NCBI GenBank assembly: GCA_963717255.1
Contig: CAVQVT010000008.1
Span: 70,552-134,551, forward strand
From: CAIYQJ01 sp963717255
GTDB taxonomy: Bacteria > Chloroflexota > Limnocylindria > Limnocylindrales > CSP1-4
Direction of reading: 5' to 3'
Length of the DNA stretch: 64,000 bases
A model generated the notes under the pieces. The model was not told the DNA's origin and ran no database searches. It saw only the letters and a program-made list of their open reading frames with translations. Each line of letters opens with the position of its first letter. Position 1 is the first letter of the stretch. The translations under genes and the position numbers were made by a program. Below, one piece after another: positions 43,142 to 51,111 of the stretch.

Positions 43142-44719
43142 TCAGTCGACGATCGTGTGGCTCTGCTCGCGCATGAACTGCGACGGGTAGTACATGGAGA
43201 GACCGGCCTTCCCGGTGGAGCCCGAGCCCTTCCACCCGCCGAACGGCTGGACGCCCGGCCATGCGCCCGTCGTGGCCCCGGCGCGCCGGTTCACGTACAG
43301 CACGCCGGCCTGGATCTCGTCGAGGAACCGTTCCACCTCGTCGGGGTCCCCGGTGTAGACGCCGGCCGTGAGGCCGTAGAGGCTGTCGTTGGCGAGCGCG
43401 ATCGCCTCGCCGAGCGAGTCGACCGCGTGCACGGCGGTGAAGGGGACGAAGAGCTCGTCCTGGAAGAGCCGATGTCCCGCCGGCAGCCCGCCCACGACGG
43501 TGGGCTCCACGAAGTAGCCCCGGTCGAAGGAGCCGCCCGTGACGCGCTCGCCGCCGGTGAAGACCCGCCCGTCGCGCCGTGCCTCCGAGACCGCCCGCAG
43601 GTACCGGTCCACGGCCTTCGCGTCGATGAGCGGACCGAGCCAGCTCTCGTGCTCGAGCGGGTCGCCGATGACGATCCGTTCGGTCTTCTCGACGAGGAGC
43701 CGGACGAGCTCGTCGTGGGCCGGGCGCTCGACGAAGACGCGGCTGTTGGCCGAGCACTTCTGGCCGCCGAAGCCGAAGGCCGAGCGCATGATCCCCTCGG
43801 CCGCCTCGTCGAGGTCCGCGGTCGCGGTGACGATCGCCGGGTTCTTGCCGCCCATCTCGATGATCGTCGGCTTCGGATACCGCCTGGAGAACGAGCGGTG
43901 GATCCGCATGCCGACCTCGAACGAGCCGGTGAAGACGATCCCGTCGATCCCGTCGTTCTCCTGGATCTCCTGGCCGACCGTGTCGCCGGGTCCGCACACG
44001 AGGTTGAACACGCCGGCGGGCACACCGGCGTCGCGGACGGCCTCGGCGAGCAGGAGCCCGGAGAGCGACGCCGCCGTCGCGGGCTTGAAGACGACGGTGT
44101 TGCCGCCGATCATCGCGGCCGCGGCCGGGCCCATCGCGAGGGCCATCGGGAAGTTGAATGGGCTGATCACCGCGAAGACCCCGAACGGCCGGAGCACCGA
44201 CCGCGTGTGCACGGCCGGGTCACCCAGGTTGTCCATCGGGTGCTCGTAGCCGTCGTTCCGCTCGTACACGTCGCCGTAGTAGCGGATGAGGTCGGCGGCC
44301 TCCTCGACCTCTCCGAGCGCCTCGAGCCGGCTCTTGCCGACCTCGTACGCGACCAGAGCGCCGTACTCCATCTGCCGCTCGCTGATGAGGTCGGCCACCT
44401 TCCGGAGGATCGCGAGGCGCTGGCGCCACGGCGTGCCGCGCCAGGCCGGCTGGGCCGCGCGGGCGGCCACGACCGCATCCTGCACGTCCTGCCGTGTCCC
44501 CTTGGCGACGGTGGCGACGACGATGTCCGTGTCGATCGGCGAGCGGACCTCGAAGTGCTCGTCCGCCCCGCGCGGCGAGCCGCCGATGAAATTCTCGTAC
44601 CCGTCGCCGAGGCGCGATCGGGCCCGTTCGATGCCCGCTTCGTACGCAGAGTGGAGGTCCGCGTTGTCGGCGCGGAGGGTCGCGTAGGTGATCTTGGGCA
44701 ACGGAGCAGGGTCGGCCAT
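43142..44719 (-). CDS. Aldehyde dehydrogenase, 1-pyrroline-5-carboxylate dehydrogenase-like
   Basis: 525 residues. NAD(P)-binding region VISPFNFPMALAMGPAAAAM and GNTVVFKPA; VFTGSFEVGMRIHRSFS; general-base glutamate in IIEMGGKNPAIV; nucleophile cysteine in GFGGQKCSANSRVFVE; C-terminal PFGGWKGSGSTGKAG. Length and the FNFPMAL/GGQKCSA pattern place it with P5C dehydrogenases (PutA2/RocA), which oxidise glutamate semialdehyde to glutamate. In this neighbourhood a role on other omega-semialdehydes made by the GabT-like enzyme is also possible. The ATG at 44719 was chosen for protein start; GAGGATC lies upstream. Confidence 0.9.
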   Translation of the reverse strand: MADPAPLPKITYATLRADNADLHSAYEAGIERARSRLGDGYENFIGGSPRGADEHFEVRSPIDTDIVVATVAKGTRQDVQDAVVAARAAQPAWRGTPWRQRLAILRKVADLISERQMEYGALVAYEVGKSRLEALGEVEEAADLIRYYGDVYERNDGYEHPMDNLGDPAVHTRSVLRPFGVFAVISPFNFPMALAMGPAAAAMIGGNTVVFKPATAASLSGLLLAEAVRDAGVPAGVFNLVCGPGDTVGQEIQENDGIDGIVFTGSFEVGMRIHRSFSRRYPKPTIIEMGGKNPAIVTATADLDEAAEGIMRSAFGFGGQKCSANSRVFVERPAHDELVRLLVEKTERIVIGDPLEHESWLGPLIDAKAVDRYLRAVSEARRDGRVFTGGERVTGGSFDRGYFVEPTVVGGLPAGHRLFQDELFVPFTAVHAVDSLGEAIALANDSLYGLTAGVYTGDPDEVERFLDEIQAGVLYVNRRAGATTGAWPGVQPFGGWKGSGSTGKAGLSMYYPSQFMREQSHTIVD

Positions 44720-44819
44720 CGGGATCCTCGTGGGCGTGGCGCGGTGGGGACGGATGCACGGGAGGGTACCGGCCAGCGGACGTTCGGTCCAGCGCGGCGA
44801 TCGAGACGCGCGGCGCGGC

Positions 44820-44836
44820 GCCGCCGTCACGGCGGC
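44820..44836. terminator. Small hairpin downstream of the AOR-MoaD operon
   Basis: GCCGCCG (44820-44826), loop TCA, CGGCGGC (44830-44836), about 45 bases past the stop of the minus-strand MoaD-like gene. Short GC stem; weak candidate. Confidence 0.35.
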
Positions 44837-44879
44837 CCGCGCGGTCGCGCATCGTCGTGCGCGGGGCGTCTCGGGGGGA

Positions 44880-45107
44880 TCAGCCCCCCGAGAAGATCGG
44901 CGAGACCAGGATCCTGTCGCCGTCCGCCACCGGCTCGTCGGCGGAGACGACCCACCCGTTCCTGGCGATGAGCATCGGCCGGCTGCGGTCGATGGCGATC
45001 GTCGCGAGGATGTCGTCGATCGTCGTGCCGGGCTCGACGTCGATCTCCTTCCGGCTGAACCCGACGGTGTGGACGAACCCGCCCGACAGCTTGAGGGTGA
45101 CCTTCAT
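44880..45107 (-). CDS. MoaD/ThiS-family ubiquitin-like protein
   Basis: 75 residues of a beta-grasp fold ending in the diglycine required for adenylation and thiocarboxylation (SPIFSGG). Conserved turns: EPGTTIDDILATI, ARNGWVVSADEPVADGDRIL. It begins one base after the aldehyde:ferredoxin oxidoreductase stop. MoaD provides sulfur for the dithiolene of molybdopterin; a copy dedicated to a tungsten oxidoreductase is common in AOR operons. Confidence 0.93.
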   Translation of the reverse strand: MKVTLKLSGGFVHTVGFSRKEIDVEPGTTIDDILATIAIDRSRPMLIARNGWVVSADEPVADGDRILVSPIFSGG

Positions 45108-45108
45108 C

Positions 45109-46947
45109 TCACGTCAGCGTCGCGAACTCCGCTGCGACGGCAGCCTCCGCGTCAAGGCCGAGACGCGCGAGGGTCGCCTTCGTCGGGATGCCGCGCGCGT
45201 CGTAGCCCCGGATGTCGTAGTAGTGCCCCAGCAGCTCGTCGTACTTGTCGCGATCGAGGTACAGGCCCGCGATCGGCCCTTCCGTGTCGGCGTTCTCGGG
45301 GTCGAACCACGCGTCCGGCACGAAGTCCGCTGAGCGGTCGGTGTCCGGGTACTCGCGCAGCCAGAACAGCTTCATCAGCGCGTAGATCCGGTCGGCCATC
45401 GGCCAGAAGTCGTCGAGCGTCCAGTCCTTGCCGGTGACCATGTTGAAGTAGACCGGGTAGTGCTCCGCTCCCCAGCCGAGCTCCACCCACGGGAACCGGC
45501 AGGTGACGATCGACTCGAACAGGCCACCGCGGACCCGCTGGAGGTCCACGATCTTCTGCGCCTTGTCCCGCCCGTACGACCCGCGCTCGGTCTGCCGCAC
45601 CTCGTAGGTGATGATCCACGACTCCTTGTGGTGCGCGCCCATCGGGCTCACGCCGAACGCCAGGGCCATGCCCGGGATGAACTTGCAGTTGTAGGCAGAG
45701 ATCTCCATGCCCTTGACCTGCATCGCGTAGGCCTCGGAGCCGTGGCCGATCGCCCGGGAGGCGCGCATCGTGCCCTCGGCGAGGAGGTTCCCGACCTCGC
45801 CCTCGCGGTGCGCGATCTGGCCGAGCAGCCGCGCGAAGCCGGCCGCGTCGCCGAATCGCTGGTCGCCCGCGACCGCACCCCGTTCGATCGCGTCGGCGTA
45901 CCAGCTCAGGACGCCGCCGGCCGAGATCGAGTCCAGTCCGTAATCGTCGCACAGGCGGTTGAGCGTGCCGACCTTGGCCATGTCGTAGATGTCGAGGTTG
46001 GGTCCCAGGAGCCCGACCGGCTCGTAGTCGATCTCCGACTCCCTGCCTTCCTCGTCGGGCACCGCGATGCCACAGCGCATCGTGCAGTTGGGGCACCCGT
46101 AGGTGGCCATCCGCACCGCGTTGGCCCGCTCGCCGTCCACCATCCAGGCGTCCGGATGATGCGTGCCCCGGAAGTTGTGGACCGGGAGGGCCGCGACCTC
46201 GTTGCACCAGGGCAGGACGCCGTCCGTTCCCTGGACCGACCAGGCCTGTTCCTTGTCCATCGCCCGGACGGCCTTCAGGTCATCACGTCCGAGCTCCTTC
46301 ATCTCCGCGGGGAAGGCCTGGGGGATCGGCTTGGAGCCCTTGACGACGATCGCCTTGAGGAGCTTGGATCCCATCACGGCGCCCATGCCGGGCCGGCCGC
46401 CCGACCGTCCCTCGAGGCTGCGCACGGTGGCGAATCGGACCAGGTTCTCGCCCCCCTGGCCGATGTTCAGGACCCCGACGCCCTTGCCGTACCGCGCGTA
46501 GATCCAGTCGTTCGTGTCGAGCGTGCCCTTGCCCCAGACCTCGTCGGCCGGCAGGTACTCGACGCGGTCGTCGTCGATCGAGAGCATCGTCGGGCGGTCG
46601 GCGCGGCCCTCGATGATCAGCGCGTCGTACCCCGCCTTGCGGAGCTGGTCCGTGACGCGCGTGCCGAGGTTGCCATCGCCGTAGCCGCCGGTCGCCGGCG
46701 ACTTCGCGGCGACGATCGTCTTGCCGGTGTTGGGGGCCGGGATCCCGGAGATCGGACCGACGGCCACGACGAGCTTGTTCTCGGGCCCCAGCGGGTCGAT
46801 GCCGGGCGCCAGCTCGTCGTAGAGGATCTTGACGGCGAAGCCCCGGCCGCCGATCCACCTGTAGGCGAACTCCTCCGAGAACGTCTCCACGCGGTGCGTC
46901 CGGCTCGTCAGGTCGACGCGCAGGAACTGCCCGGTCCAGCCATCCAT
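45109..46947 (-). CDS. Aldehyde:ferredoxin oxidoreductase family (tungstopterin, [4Fe-4S])
   Basis: 612 residues, full AOR length. Starts MDGWTGQFLRVDLTS; RWIGGRGFAVKILYDELAPG and GKTIVAAKSPATGGYGDGNL bind the bis-pterin. Cluster ligands C285, C288, C292 (CPNCTMRC) and C483 (VTCRFPW) match the C-x2-C-x3-C plus distal Cys pattern. YGLDSISAGGVLSWYADAIE is also conserved. AORs oxidise aldehydes to acids with ferredoxin as acceptor or run in reverse. Ferredoxin use links it to KorDABC. Aldehyde specificity is unknown; proximity to the aminotransferase/ALDH genes suggests amino-acid-derived aldehydes. Confidence 0.95.
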   Translation of the reverse strand: MDGWTGQFLRVDLTSRTHRVETFSEEFAYRWIGGRGFAVKILYDELAPGIDPLGPENKLVVAVGPISGIPAPNTGKTIVAAKSPATGGYGDGNLGTRVTDQLRKAGYDALIIEGRADRPTMLSIDDDRVEYLPADEVWGKGTLDTNDWIYARYGKGVGVLNIGQGGENLVRFATVRSLEGRSGGRPGMGAVMGSKLLKAIVVKGSKPIPQAFPAEMKELGRDDLKAVRAMDKEQAWSVQGTDGVLPWCNEVAALPVHNFRGTHHPDAWMVDGERANAVRMATYGCPNCTMRCGIAVPDEEGRESEIDYEPVGLLGPNLDIYDMAKVGTLNRLCDDYGLDSISAGGVLSWYADAIERGAVAGDQRFGDAAGFARLLGQIAHREGEVGNLLAEGTMRASRAIGHGSEAYAMQVKGMEISAYNCKFIPGMALAFGVSPMGAHHKESWIITYEVRQTERGSYGRDKAQKIVDLQRVRGGLFESIVTCRFPWVELGWGAEHYPVYFNMVTGKDWTLDDFWPMADRIYALMKLFWLREYPDTDRSADFVPDAWFDPENADTEGPIAGLYLDRDKYDELLGHYYDIRGYDARGIPTKATLARLGLDAEAAVAAEFATLT

Positions 46948-47122
46948 CTGTCACCCATCCTCGCCTGTGCTGTCGCGGGTCCGAACGTACGCCGGATGCC
47001 GCTCCCGTCAGGAGGGACATGGAGGCCCTCTTTCCGGGAGGAACGGCCCTCTCGCGGCGGGCACGCACCGCGCCAAGGCGGTCGCGCCGCACGACGCGCC
47101 GGAGCGCGCCGCCGGCCCCTGC

Positions 47123-48004
47123 CTACGGAGCGAGCGCCTCCACGACCTCCGCGAGGGACGGGGCGACCACGGTCGGGACGACGGGCTTCCCCGCCGCGGG
47201 CATCTCACCCCGCGCGGCCGCCGACACGTCGTCAGGTCCGTGCCGCCCGGTGAGGACCAGGGCGGTCCGGAGGCCGAGCGACGACGCCGCGGCGACGTCG
47301 TTCACCAGGTCGTCGCCGACCATCACCAGGTCCCCGAGCGGTCCGATCCCGAGGTCGTCGATCGCCCGGACGAAGAACTCCCGGGACGGCTTGCCGACGA
47401 CGGTCGCGACGACCCCGGTCGCGTACTCGAGCCCGACGACGTAGGCGCCCGCGTCGAGCGTGGGGCCCGCCGCCGTCAGCCACCACGGGTTGCGGTGCAT
47501 CGCGACCAGCAGGGCGCCGTTCTGCAGGAGCCTGAAGGCGCGGTTCATGTTGGCGTACGTCAGCTCGTCGGGCGAGTCGCCGACGACGACCGCCGCCGCG
47601 GTGGCGCCCGGCGCGTCGGCTTCCGCATGCGAGAGGAGCCACTGCCCGATGAACTCGCGGCGCCCGTCGGGCGAGGTCAGAACGTAGACGGGCATCCCCG
47701 AGAACGTGTCGCGGGTGTACGCGGCCGTCGCCGAGAGGGCGCTGACGATGTCCCCGGGCGGCAGGTGGATCCCGGCGCGCGCGAGCGTGCCCGAGAGCGT
47801 CTGACGGCTCACGAGCGACGTGTTCGTGATGACCCGATGCGGGATGCCGGATGCGCGCAGGCGATCCATCGCCCCGGGGGCGCCGGTGATCGCCTCTCCG
47901 CCGAGCATCATGACCCCGTCGAGGTCGAGGAGGACCCCGCGCACGCCCCCGAGCCGCTCGCGCGCGACGTCCGGAGCGGTGATCACGGTCGGGTCGGGGG
48001 CCAC
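47123..48004 (-). CDS. HAD-superfamily IIA phosphatase (NagD/phosphoglycolate phosphatase-like)
   Basis: 293 residues. HAD motif I GVLLDLDGVMMLGG (nucleophile and acid Asp), motif II as VITNTSLVSR, cap region, then the C-terminal GKPSREFFVRAIDDLG lysine and motif IV in LVMVGDDLVNDVAAASSLGL. The GLEYATGVVATVVGKPS pattern matches HAD-IIA proteins that hydrolyse nucleotides or sugar phosphates such as phosphoglycolate. TACGAT at 48011-48016 lies six bases before the GTG at 48004, which decides for this start and a leaderless message. Confidence 0.9.
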   Translation of the reverse strand: MAPDPTVITAPDVARERLGGVRGVLLDLDGVMMLGGEAITGAPGAMDRLRASGIPHRVITNTSLVSRQTLSGTLARAGIHLPPGDIVSALSATAAYTRDTFSGMPVYVLTSPDGRREFIGQWLLSHAEADAPGATAAAVVVGDSPDELTYANMNRAFRLLQNGALLVAMHRNPWWLTAAGPTLDAGAYVVGLEYATGVVATVVGKPSREFFVRAIDDLGIGPLGDLVMVGDDLVNDVAAASSLGLRTALVLTGRHGPDDVSAAARGEMPAAGKPVVPTVVAPSLAEVVEALAP

Positions 48005-48120
48005 GGGCGCATCGTAGCGCCGGGCGCGGGGCGAGTGACGGTCGGGCGGGGTGTCGCCCAGGACGCGCCCTCGACCATCCGCGCGGACCCCGGCCCGCCG
48101 GCGTCGGGTCTGGGCGGTCC

Positions 48121-48219
48121 GCGTCGAGCCGCGGTCGACCCTCGCGGCGGCCCGCGTCGAGCGGCGATCGACCCTCGCGGCGGCCCGCGTCGAGCGGCGA
48201 TCGACCCTCGCGGCCCACG
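48121..48219 (+). repeat. Three tandem 33-bp repeats upstream of the XRE-nuclease gene
   Basis: Units 48121-48153, 48154-48186 and 48187-48219 (last one diverging at its end). The core is GCGTCGAGCGGCGATCGACC followed by CTCGCGGCGGCCC. The first unit differs at two positions. The period is a multiple of three, and read in frame with the downstream gene it would encode an 11-residue repeat RVERRSTLAAA. The array ends eight bases before the chosen GTG start. Confidence 0.88.
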
Positions 48220-48227
48220 ATGCGGCC

Positions 48228-49142
48228 GTGGACGACATCCGTCTCGGGGCGAGCCTCCGCGCGGTCCGCATCAGGCGACACATGTCCCAGGCCGACATCG
48301 CCACCCACACCGGAGTGTCGGCCTCGTCGATCTCGCGGCTCGAAGGGGGCGCTGCCTCGGAGATGACCCTCCGCGCGATTCGCACGATCGCGGCTGCGTA
48401 CGGCGTCAGGGTGGACGTGATCGCCCGATGGCGCGGCGGCGACCTTGACCGGCTGCTGTCGGCACACCACTCGGCGATGCACGAGTCGGTCAGCCGCTGG
48501 CTGGCGCGCTTCCCAGGCTGGATCTTCGTCCCTGAAGCGACGTTCTCGTTCGGGCGCGAGACGGGCATCGTCGACGTCCTCGGATGGCATCCTGCGACCC
48601 GCACGACCGTCGTCCTGGAGCTGAAGACGCGGATCATCGACGTGAACGAGCTCATCGGCGTGATGGACCGCCGGCGCCGACTGGCGTCGCGCATGGCACT
48701 CGAACGCGGCTGGCTTCGACCCCATGGACATGCCGATCGGCCGGTCGCCACTGACGGCACCCGGCATCGCACGGACGAGCCGCGGATCGTCACCTGGGTG
48801 CTCGTCGCGGATGGCGCGACGAACCGCAGGCGCGTCGCCGCGCACACCGACGTCCTTCGTCGCGCCTTCCCGGCCGGCCACCGCGACCTGAGAGCCCTGC
48901 TGCAGGATCCAGCCCGGATCGGCCGCCGCGTCGTTGCGCCGGCGCACGGCCCGGGCCAGCAGGCCTTCGGCGGGCCCGAGGGGGTGGCCGGACTCTCGTT
49001 CTTCGCATACGCGCACGGGGCGGGTGCCAGAGCGGCCCTCGACCCCATCCACCGGGTCTCGAGGCGGTCGCGAGTCGCTCGTAGGCCCGGCGGCGAGCGT
49101 GGCGCCGTGACCCAGCGGTCCACCGGGAACGACAGGGACTGA
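48228..49142 (+). CDS. XRE-family HTH fused to a PD-(D/E)XK nuclease-like domain
   Basis: 304 residues from GTG at 48228. Residues 7-60 are a Cro/C1-type HTH (LRAVRIRRHMSQADIATHTG, VSASSISRLEGG, LRAIRTIAAAYGVRV). Residues 85-135 read like a PD-(D/E)XK core: helix with E86, FVPEATFSFGRETGIVDVLG with D116, and TTVVLELKTR with E131-x-K133. The end (from about 235) is low complexity. CACGAT six bases before the GTG resembles the leaderless -10 elements seen elsewhere. A GTG at 48051 would instead include the 11-residue repeats. Whether the domain cuts DNA is unknown; the fusion could be a regulator with an inactive nuclease fold or a defence-type restriction protein. Confidence 0.78.
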   Translation: MDDIRLGASLRAVRIRRHMSQADIATHTGVSASSISRLEGGAASEMTLRAIRTIAAAYGVRVDVIARWRGGDLDRLLSAHHSAMHESVSRWLARFPGWIFVPEATFSFGRETGIVDVLGWHPATRTTVVLELKTRIIDVNELIGVMDRRRRLASRMALERGWLRPHGHADRPVATDGTRHRTDEPRIVTWVLVADGATNRRRVAAHTDVLRRAFPAGHRDLRALLQDPARIGRRVVAPAHGPGQQAFGGPEGVAGLSFFAYAHGAGARAALDPIHRVSRRSRVARRPGGERGAVTQRSTGNDRD

Positions 49143-49230
49143 TCGGGCTCTCGTCGGGTGCACGTATGCGTCCGGATGCGCACAGGGCCGCGGCAGTGAT
49201 CCGTGGCCGTGGCTCGCTCGGGGCGGGCCG

Positions 49231-49320
49231 GGATCCGTGGTGCGGCCGGGATCCGTGGTGCGGCCGGGATCCGTGACGCGGCCGGGATCCGTGGTGCGGC
49301 CGGGATCCGTGACGCGGCAC
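49231..49320. repeat. Five tandem 18-bp repeats
   Basis: GGATCCGTGGTGCGGCCG at 49231, 49249 and 49285, and GGATCCGTGACGCGGCCG at 49267; the fifth unit (49303-49320) ends GCGGCAC. The two variants (GGTGC and GACGC) alternate in the last four units. The array has no spacers and therefore is not a CRISPR. It lies downstream of the XRE-nuclease gene and upstream of the fabI promoter. Confidence 0.92.
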
Positions 49321-49398
49321 GCTCGGACCTTCACCCTCCCCGGCAGGCCGGCCGATCGCCTCGACGACGACGCGCGAGGCCGTGTCCTCTGCTGCCTC

Positions 49399-49427
49399 TT
49401 GGGCGCCAGCGAGCCGTCTGCTACGCT
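49399..49427 (+). promoter_or_regulatory. Probable fabI promoter
   Basis: TTGGGC (49399-49404), 17 bases, TACGCT (49422-49427). The -10 resembles those of other genes in the window. The start would give a leader of about 65 nt carrying the AAGGGGAGGG ribosome-binding site. Confidence 0.45.
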
Positions 49428-49498
49428 CCGCGCCGCTGGTTCCGGGGCGCGGCAGCGCGGCCACCGGGCTCACGGGCCGGCACGAAGGGGAGGGATCG

Positions 49499-50308
49499 AT
49501 GGGGCTGCTCGACGGCAAGCGTGCGCTCGTCTTCGGCGTCGCGAACGACCACTCGATCGCGTGGGCGATCGCGAAGGCCTTCCACGAGCAGGGTGCGGCC
49601 GAGGTGGGGTTCAGCTCGATCGAAGCCCTCCTCGAGAGGCGCGTCCGACCGCTCGCCACCTCCATCGGGGCGGAGTTCGTCGAGCCGTGCGACGTCCGCG
49701 TCGACGCGGACGTGGCCCGCGTCTTCGACGCCTGGGCAGTCCGCCACCCCGGCGCCGACGGGAGGGGGGCCGGGAGCCTCGACATCCTCGTCCACGCCCT
49801 CGCGTTCGCGAACCGGGAGGACCTCGACGGCAGGTTCGTGGACACCAGCCGCGAAGGGTTCGCGCTCGCGATGGACGTCAGCGCCTACTCGCTCGTCGGG
49901 ATCGTCCGCGAGGCGCGGCGCGTGCTCGCCGACCCGTCGTCGGTCATGTCACTCACCTACTTCGGCGCCGAGAAGGTCGTCCCGCACTACAACGTCATGG
50001 GCGTCGCGAAGGCGGCTCTCGAGGCCTCGACCCGGTACCTCGCGGCCGACCTGGGTCCCGAGGGGATCCGCGTGAACGCGATCAGCGCCGGGCCGGTCCG
50101 GACTCTCGCCGCCGCGGGGATCGCGGGCTTCAAGCACATGCACCGCGCGTTCCGCGACGTGGCGCCGCTCCGGGCGAGCATCACGAGCGAGGATGTCGCC
50201 GGCGTCGCGGTCTGGCTCGCGAGCGACCTGTCGCGGCAGGTCACCGGCGAGACGGTCCACGTGGACGGCGGCTTCAACATCCTCGGGGTCTCGACCATCG
50301 AGACGTAG
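49499..50308 (+). CDS. fabI: Enoyl-[acyl-carrier-protein] reductase (NADH)
   Basis: 269 residues. It starts MGLLDGKRALVFGVANDHSI, the FabI nucleotide loop, and has the catalytic Tyr-x6-Lys in the C-terminal form PHYNVMGVAKAALEASTRYL, with VMSLTYFGAEKVVP before it. ISAGPVRTLAAAGIAGF is the FabI substrate loop. It performs the last reduction of each fatty-acid elongation cycle. The ATG follows AAGGGGAGGGATCG. Confidence 0.95.
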   Translation: MGLLDGKRALVFGVANDHSIAWAIAKAFHEQGAAEVGFSSIEALLERRVRPLATSIGAEFVEPCDVRVDADVARVFDAWAVRHPGADGRGAGSLDILVHALAFANREDLDGRFVDTSREGFALAMDVSAYSLVGIVREARRVLADPSSVMSLTYFGAEKVVPHYNVMGVAKAALEASTRYLAADLGPEGIRVNAISAGPVRTLAAAGIAGFKHMHRAFRDVAPLRASITSEDVAGVAVWLASDLSRQVTGETVHVDGGFNILGVSTIET

Positions 50309-50385
50309 CCGCCCGCCACGGGCCGCGTGCCGTCGATGGCGACCCGTTGGCGGTCCTCGAGCCGCGCGCCGTGCCCTGCGGCCAC

Positions 50386-50922
50386 TCAGCGGCGCTCGCG
50401 CGCCTCCTCCGCCACGCAGTCGGCGCACCGACCGACGAGCGCCATGTGGCTGACATCGGCCTCGAAACCACGTCGTGCCCGGAGCGCCGCGAGCATCGGC
50501 GCGACCTCGGCCGCGCCCACCTCCCAGCTGCGCCCGCACGATCGGCAGTGGAGGTGCCCGTGCTCGCGCTCCGGGAGGACGTGGAACTCCTCCCGGCCGT
50601 CCGGGCCGTGGTGGTGTCGGACCACCCCCAGGTCCTCGAGGACGTCGAGCGTCCGATAGACGGTGGACGGGGTCGTCGCCGGGTCGATCGCGCGACAGCG
50701 CTCCACGAGCTCGGCGCCGGTCACATGCCCCTCGGTCGCCGCCAGGACGTCCAGCAGCGTCCGCCGTTGCGGGGTCCATCGGAGTCCGCTCGCGTGGAGC
50801 CGGTCACGCACCCCGGACCAGTCCGCGGGGTGGTCGCCCGCCCGGATCGGACCGGCGGCGGCCGCAGGGCCGGCAGTGACCGCCGAGAGGCTGCCGGTGT
50901 CGGGAGGTCGGTCGGGGGCCAT
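50386..50922 (-). CDS. Fur-family metalloregulator
   Basis: 178 residues. DNA-binding half: LHASGLRWTPQRRTLLDVLA, ELVERCRAIDPATTPSTVYR, TLDVLEDLGVVRHHH. Metal-binding half: EREHGHLHCRSCGRSWEV and VGRCADCVAEE, giving the CxxC ... CxxC structural zinc site and a histidine-rich sensing site. CATACT at 50929-50934 lies six bases before the ATG at 50922, so it is probably leaderless. It diverges from cbiMNQO; a Nur- (nickel) or Zur-like role fits better than Fur proper, but the metal is not proven. Confidence 0.9.
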   Translation of the reverse strand: MAPDRPPDTGSLSAVTAGPAAAAGPIRAGDHPADWSGVRDRLHASGLRWTPQRRTLLDVLAATEGHVTGAELVERCRAIDPATTPSTVYRTLDVLEDLGVVRHHHGPDGREEFHVLPEREHGHLHCRSCGRSWEVGAAEVAPMLAALRARRGFEADVSHMALVGRCADCVAEEARERR

Positions 50923-50957
50923 GCGCGGAGTATGGGGCGACGGACCGGTCCGCGCGC

Positions 50958-50977
50958 AGATGCGACCTCTTGCATCT
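50958..50977. promoter_or_regulatory. Inverted repeat between fur-family gene and cbiM (candidate operator)
   Basis: AGATGC-N8-GCATCT, perfect 6-bp arms. It covers the -35 element of the cbiM promoter and lies about 25 bases upstream of the regulator's own -10, so one protein bound here could control both genes. The half-site TGCAA is similar to published Nur boxes; this similarity is suggestive only. Confidence 0.6.
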
Positions 50978-50998
50978 GACACAGGTCGCGACTACGCT
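50970..50998 (+). promoter_or_regulatory. Promoter of cbiMNQO
   Basis: TTGCAT (50970-50975), 17 bases, TACGCT (50993-50998). The -10 is identical to that of fabI and the YcaQ-like gene. The -35 overlaps the inverted repeat at 50958-50977. Confidence 0.6.
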
Positions 50999-51111
50999 TC
51001 CCCTCGCAGGGACCCCCGCGATTGGGCGGTACTCGCGATCCACCCAGGAGGCATGGCGACGTGCTCTTCGCACTCATGCGGCCCGACGAGGCGACGATGG
51101 GCGGCGCCTGG

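Larger units (their letters stand above)
49143..49498. other. Intergenic region with tandem repeats and fabI promoter
   Basis: About 350 bases between the XRE-nuclease gene and fabI. It contains five 18-bp repeats (49231-49320), then a spacer and the presumed fabI promoter (49399-49427). No coding sequence is supported. Confidence 0.6.

Noticed and set aside
40707..43997. Single 1096-residue minus-strand open frame
   Set aside because: Only the last 305 codons are real (CoA-transferase subunit A); the upstream part is out-of-frame shadow of the aminotransferase and aldehyde dehydrogenase.
47123..49183. A fused HAD protein of nearly 700 residues on the minus strand
   Set aside because: The upstream 390 codons are antisense to the XRE-nuclease gene; the leaderless start at 48004 fits the HAD phosphatase.
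49231..49320. CRISPR array
   Set aside because: The 18-bp units are directly adjacent with no unique spacers, and no cas genes are present.
51022..51111. Upstream start of cbiM
   Set aside because: CbiM/NikM needs Met-His at its very N-terminus for metal binding; the extension (MGGTRDPPRRHGDVL) is not conserved in the family.
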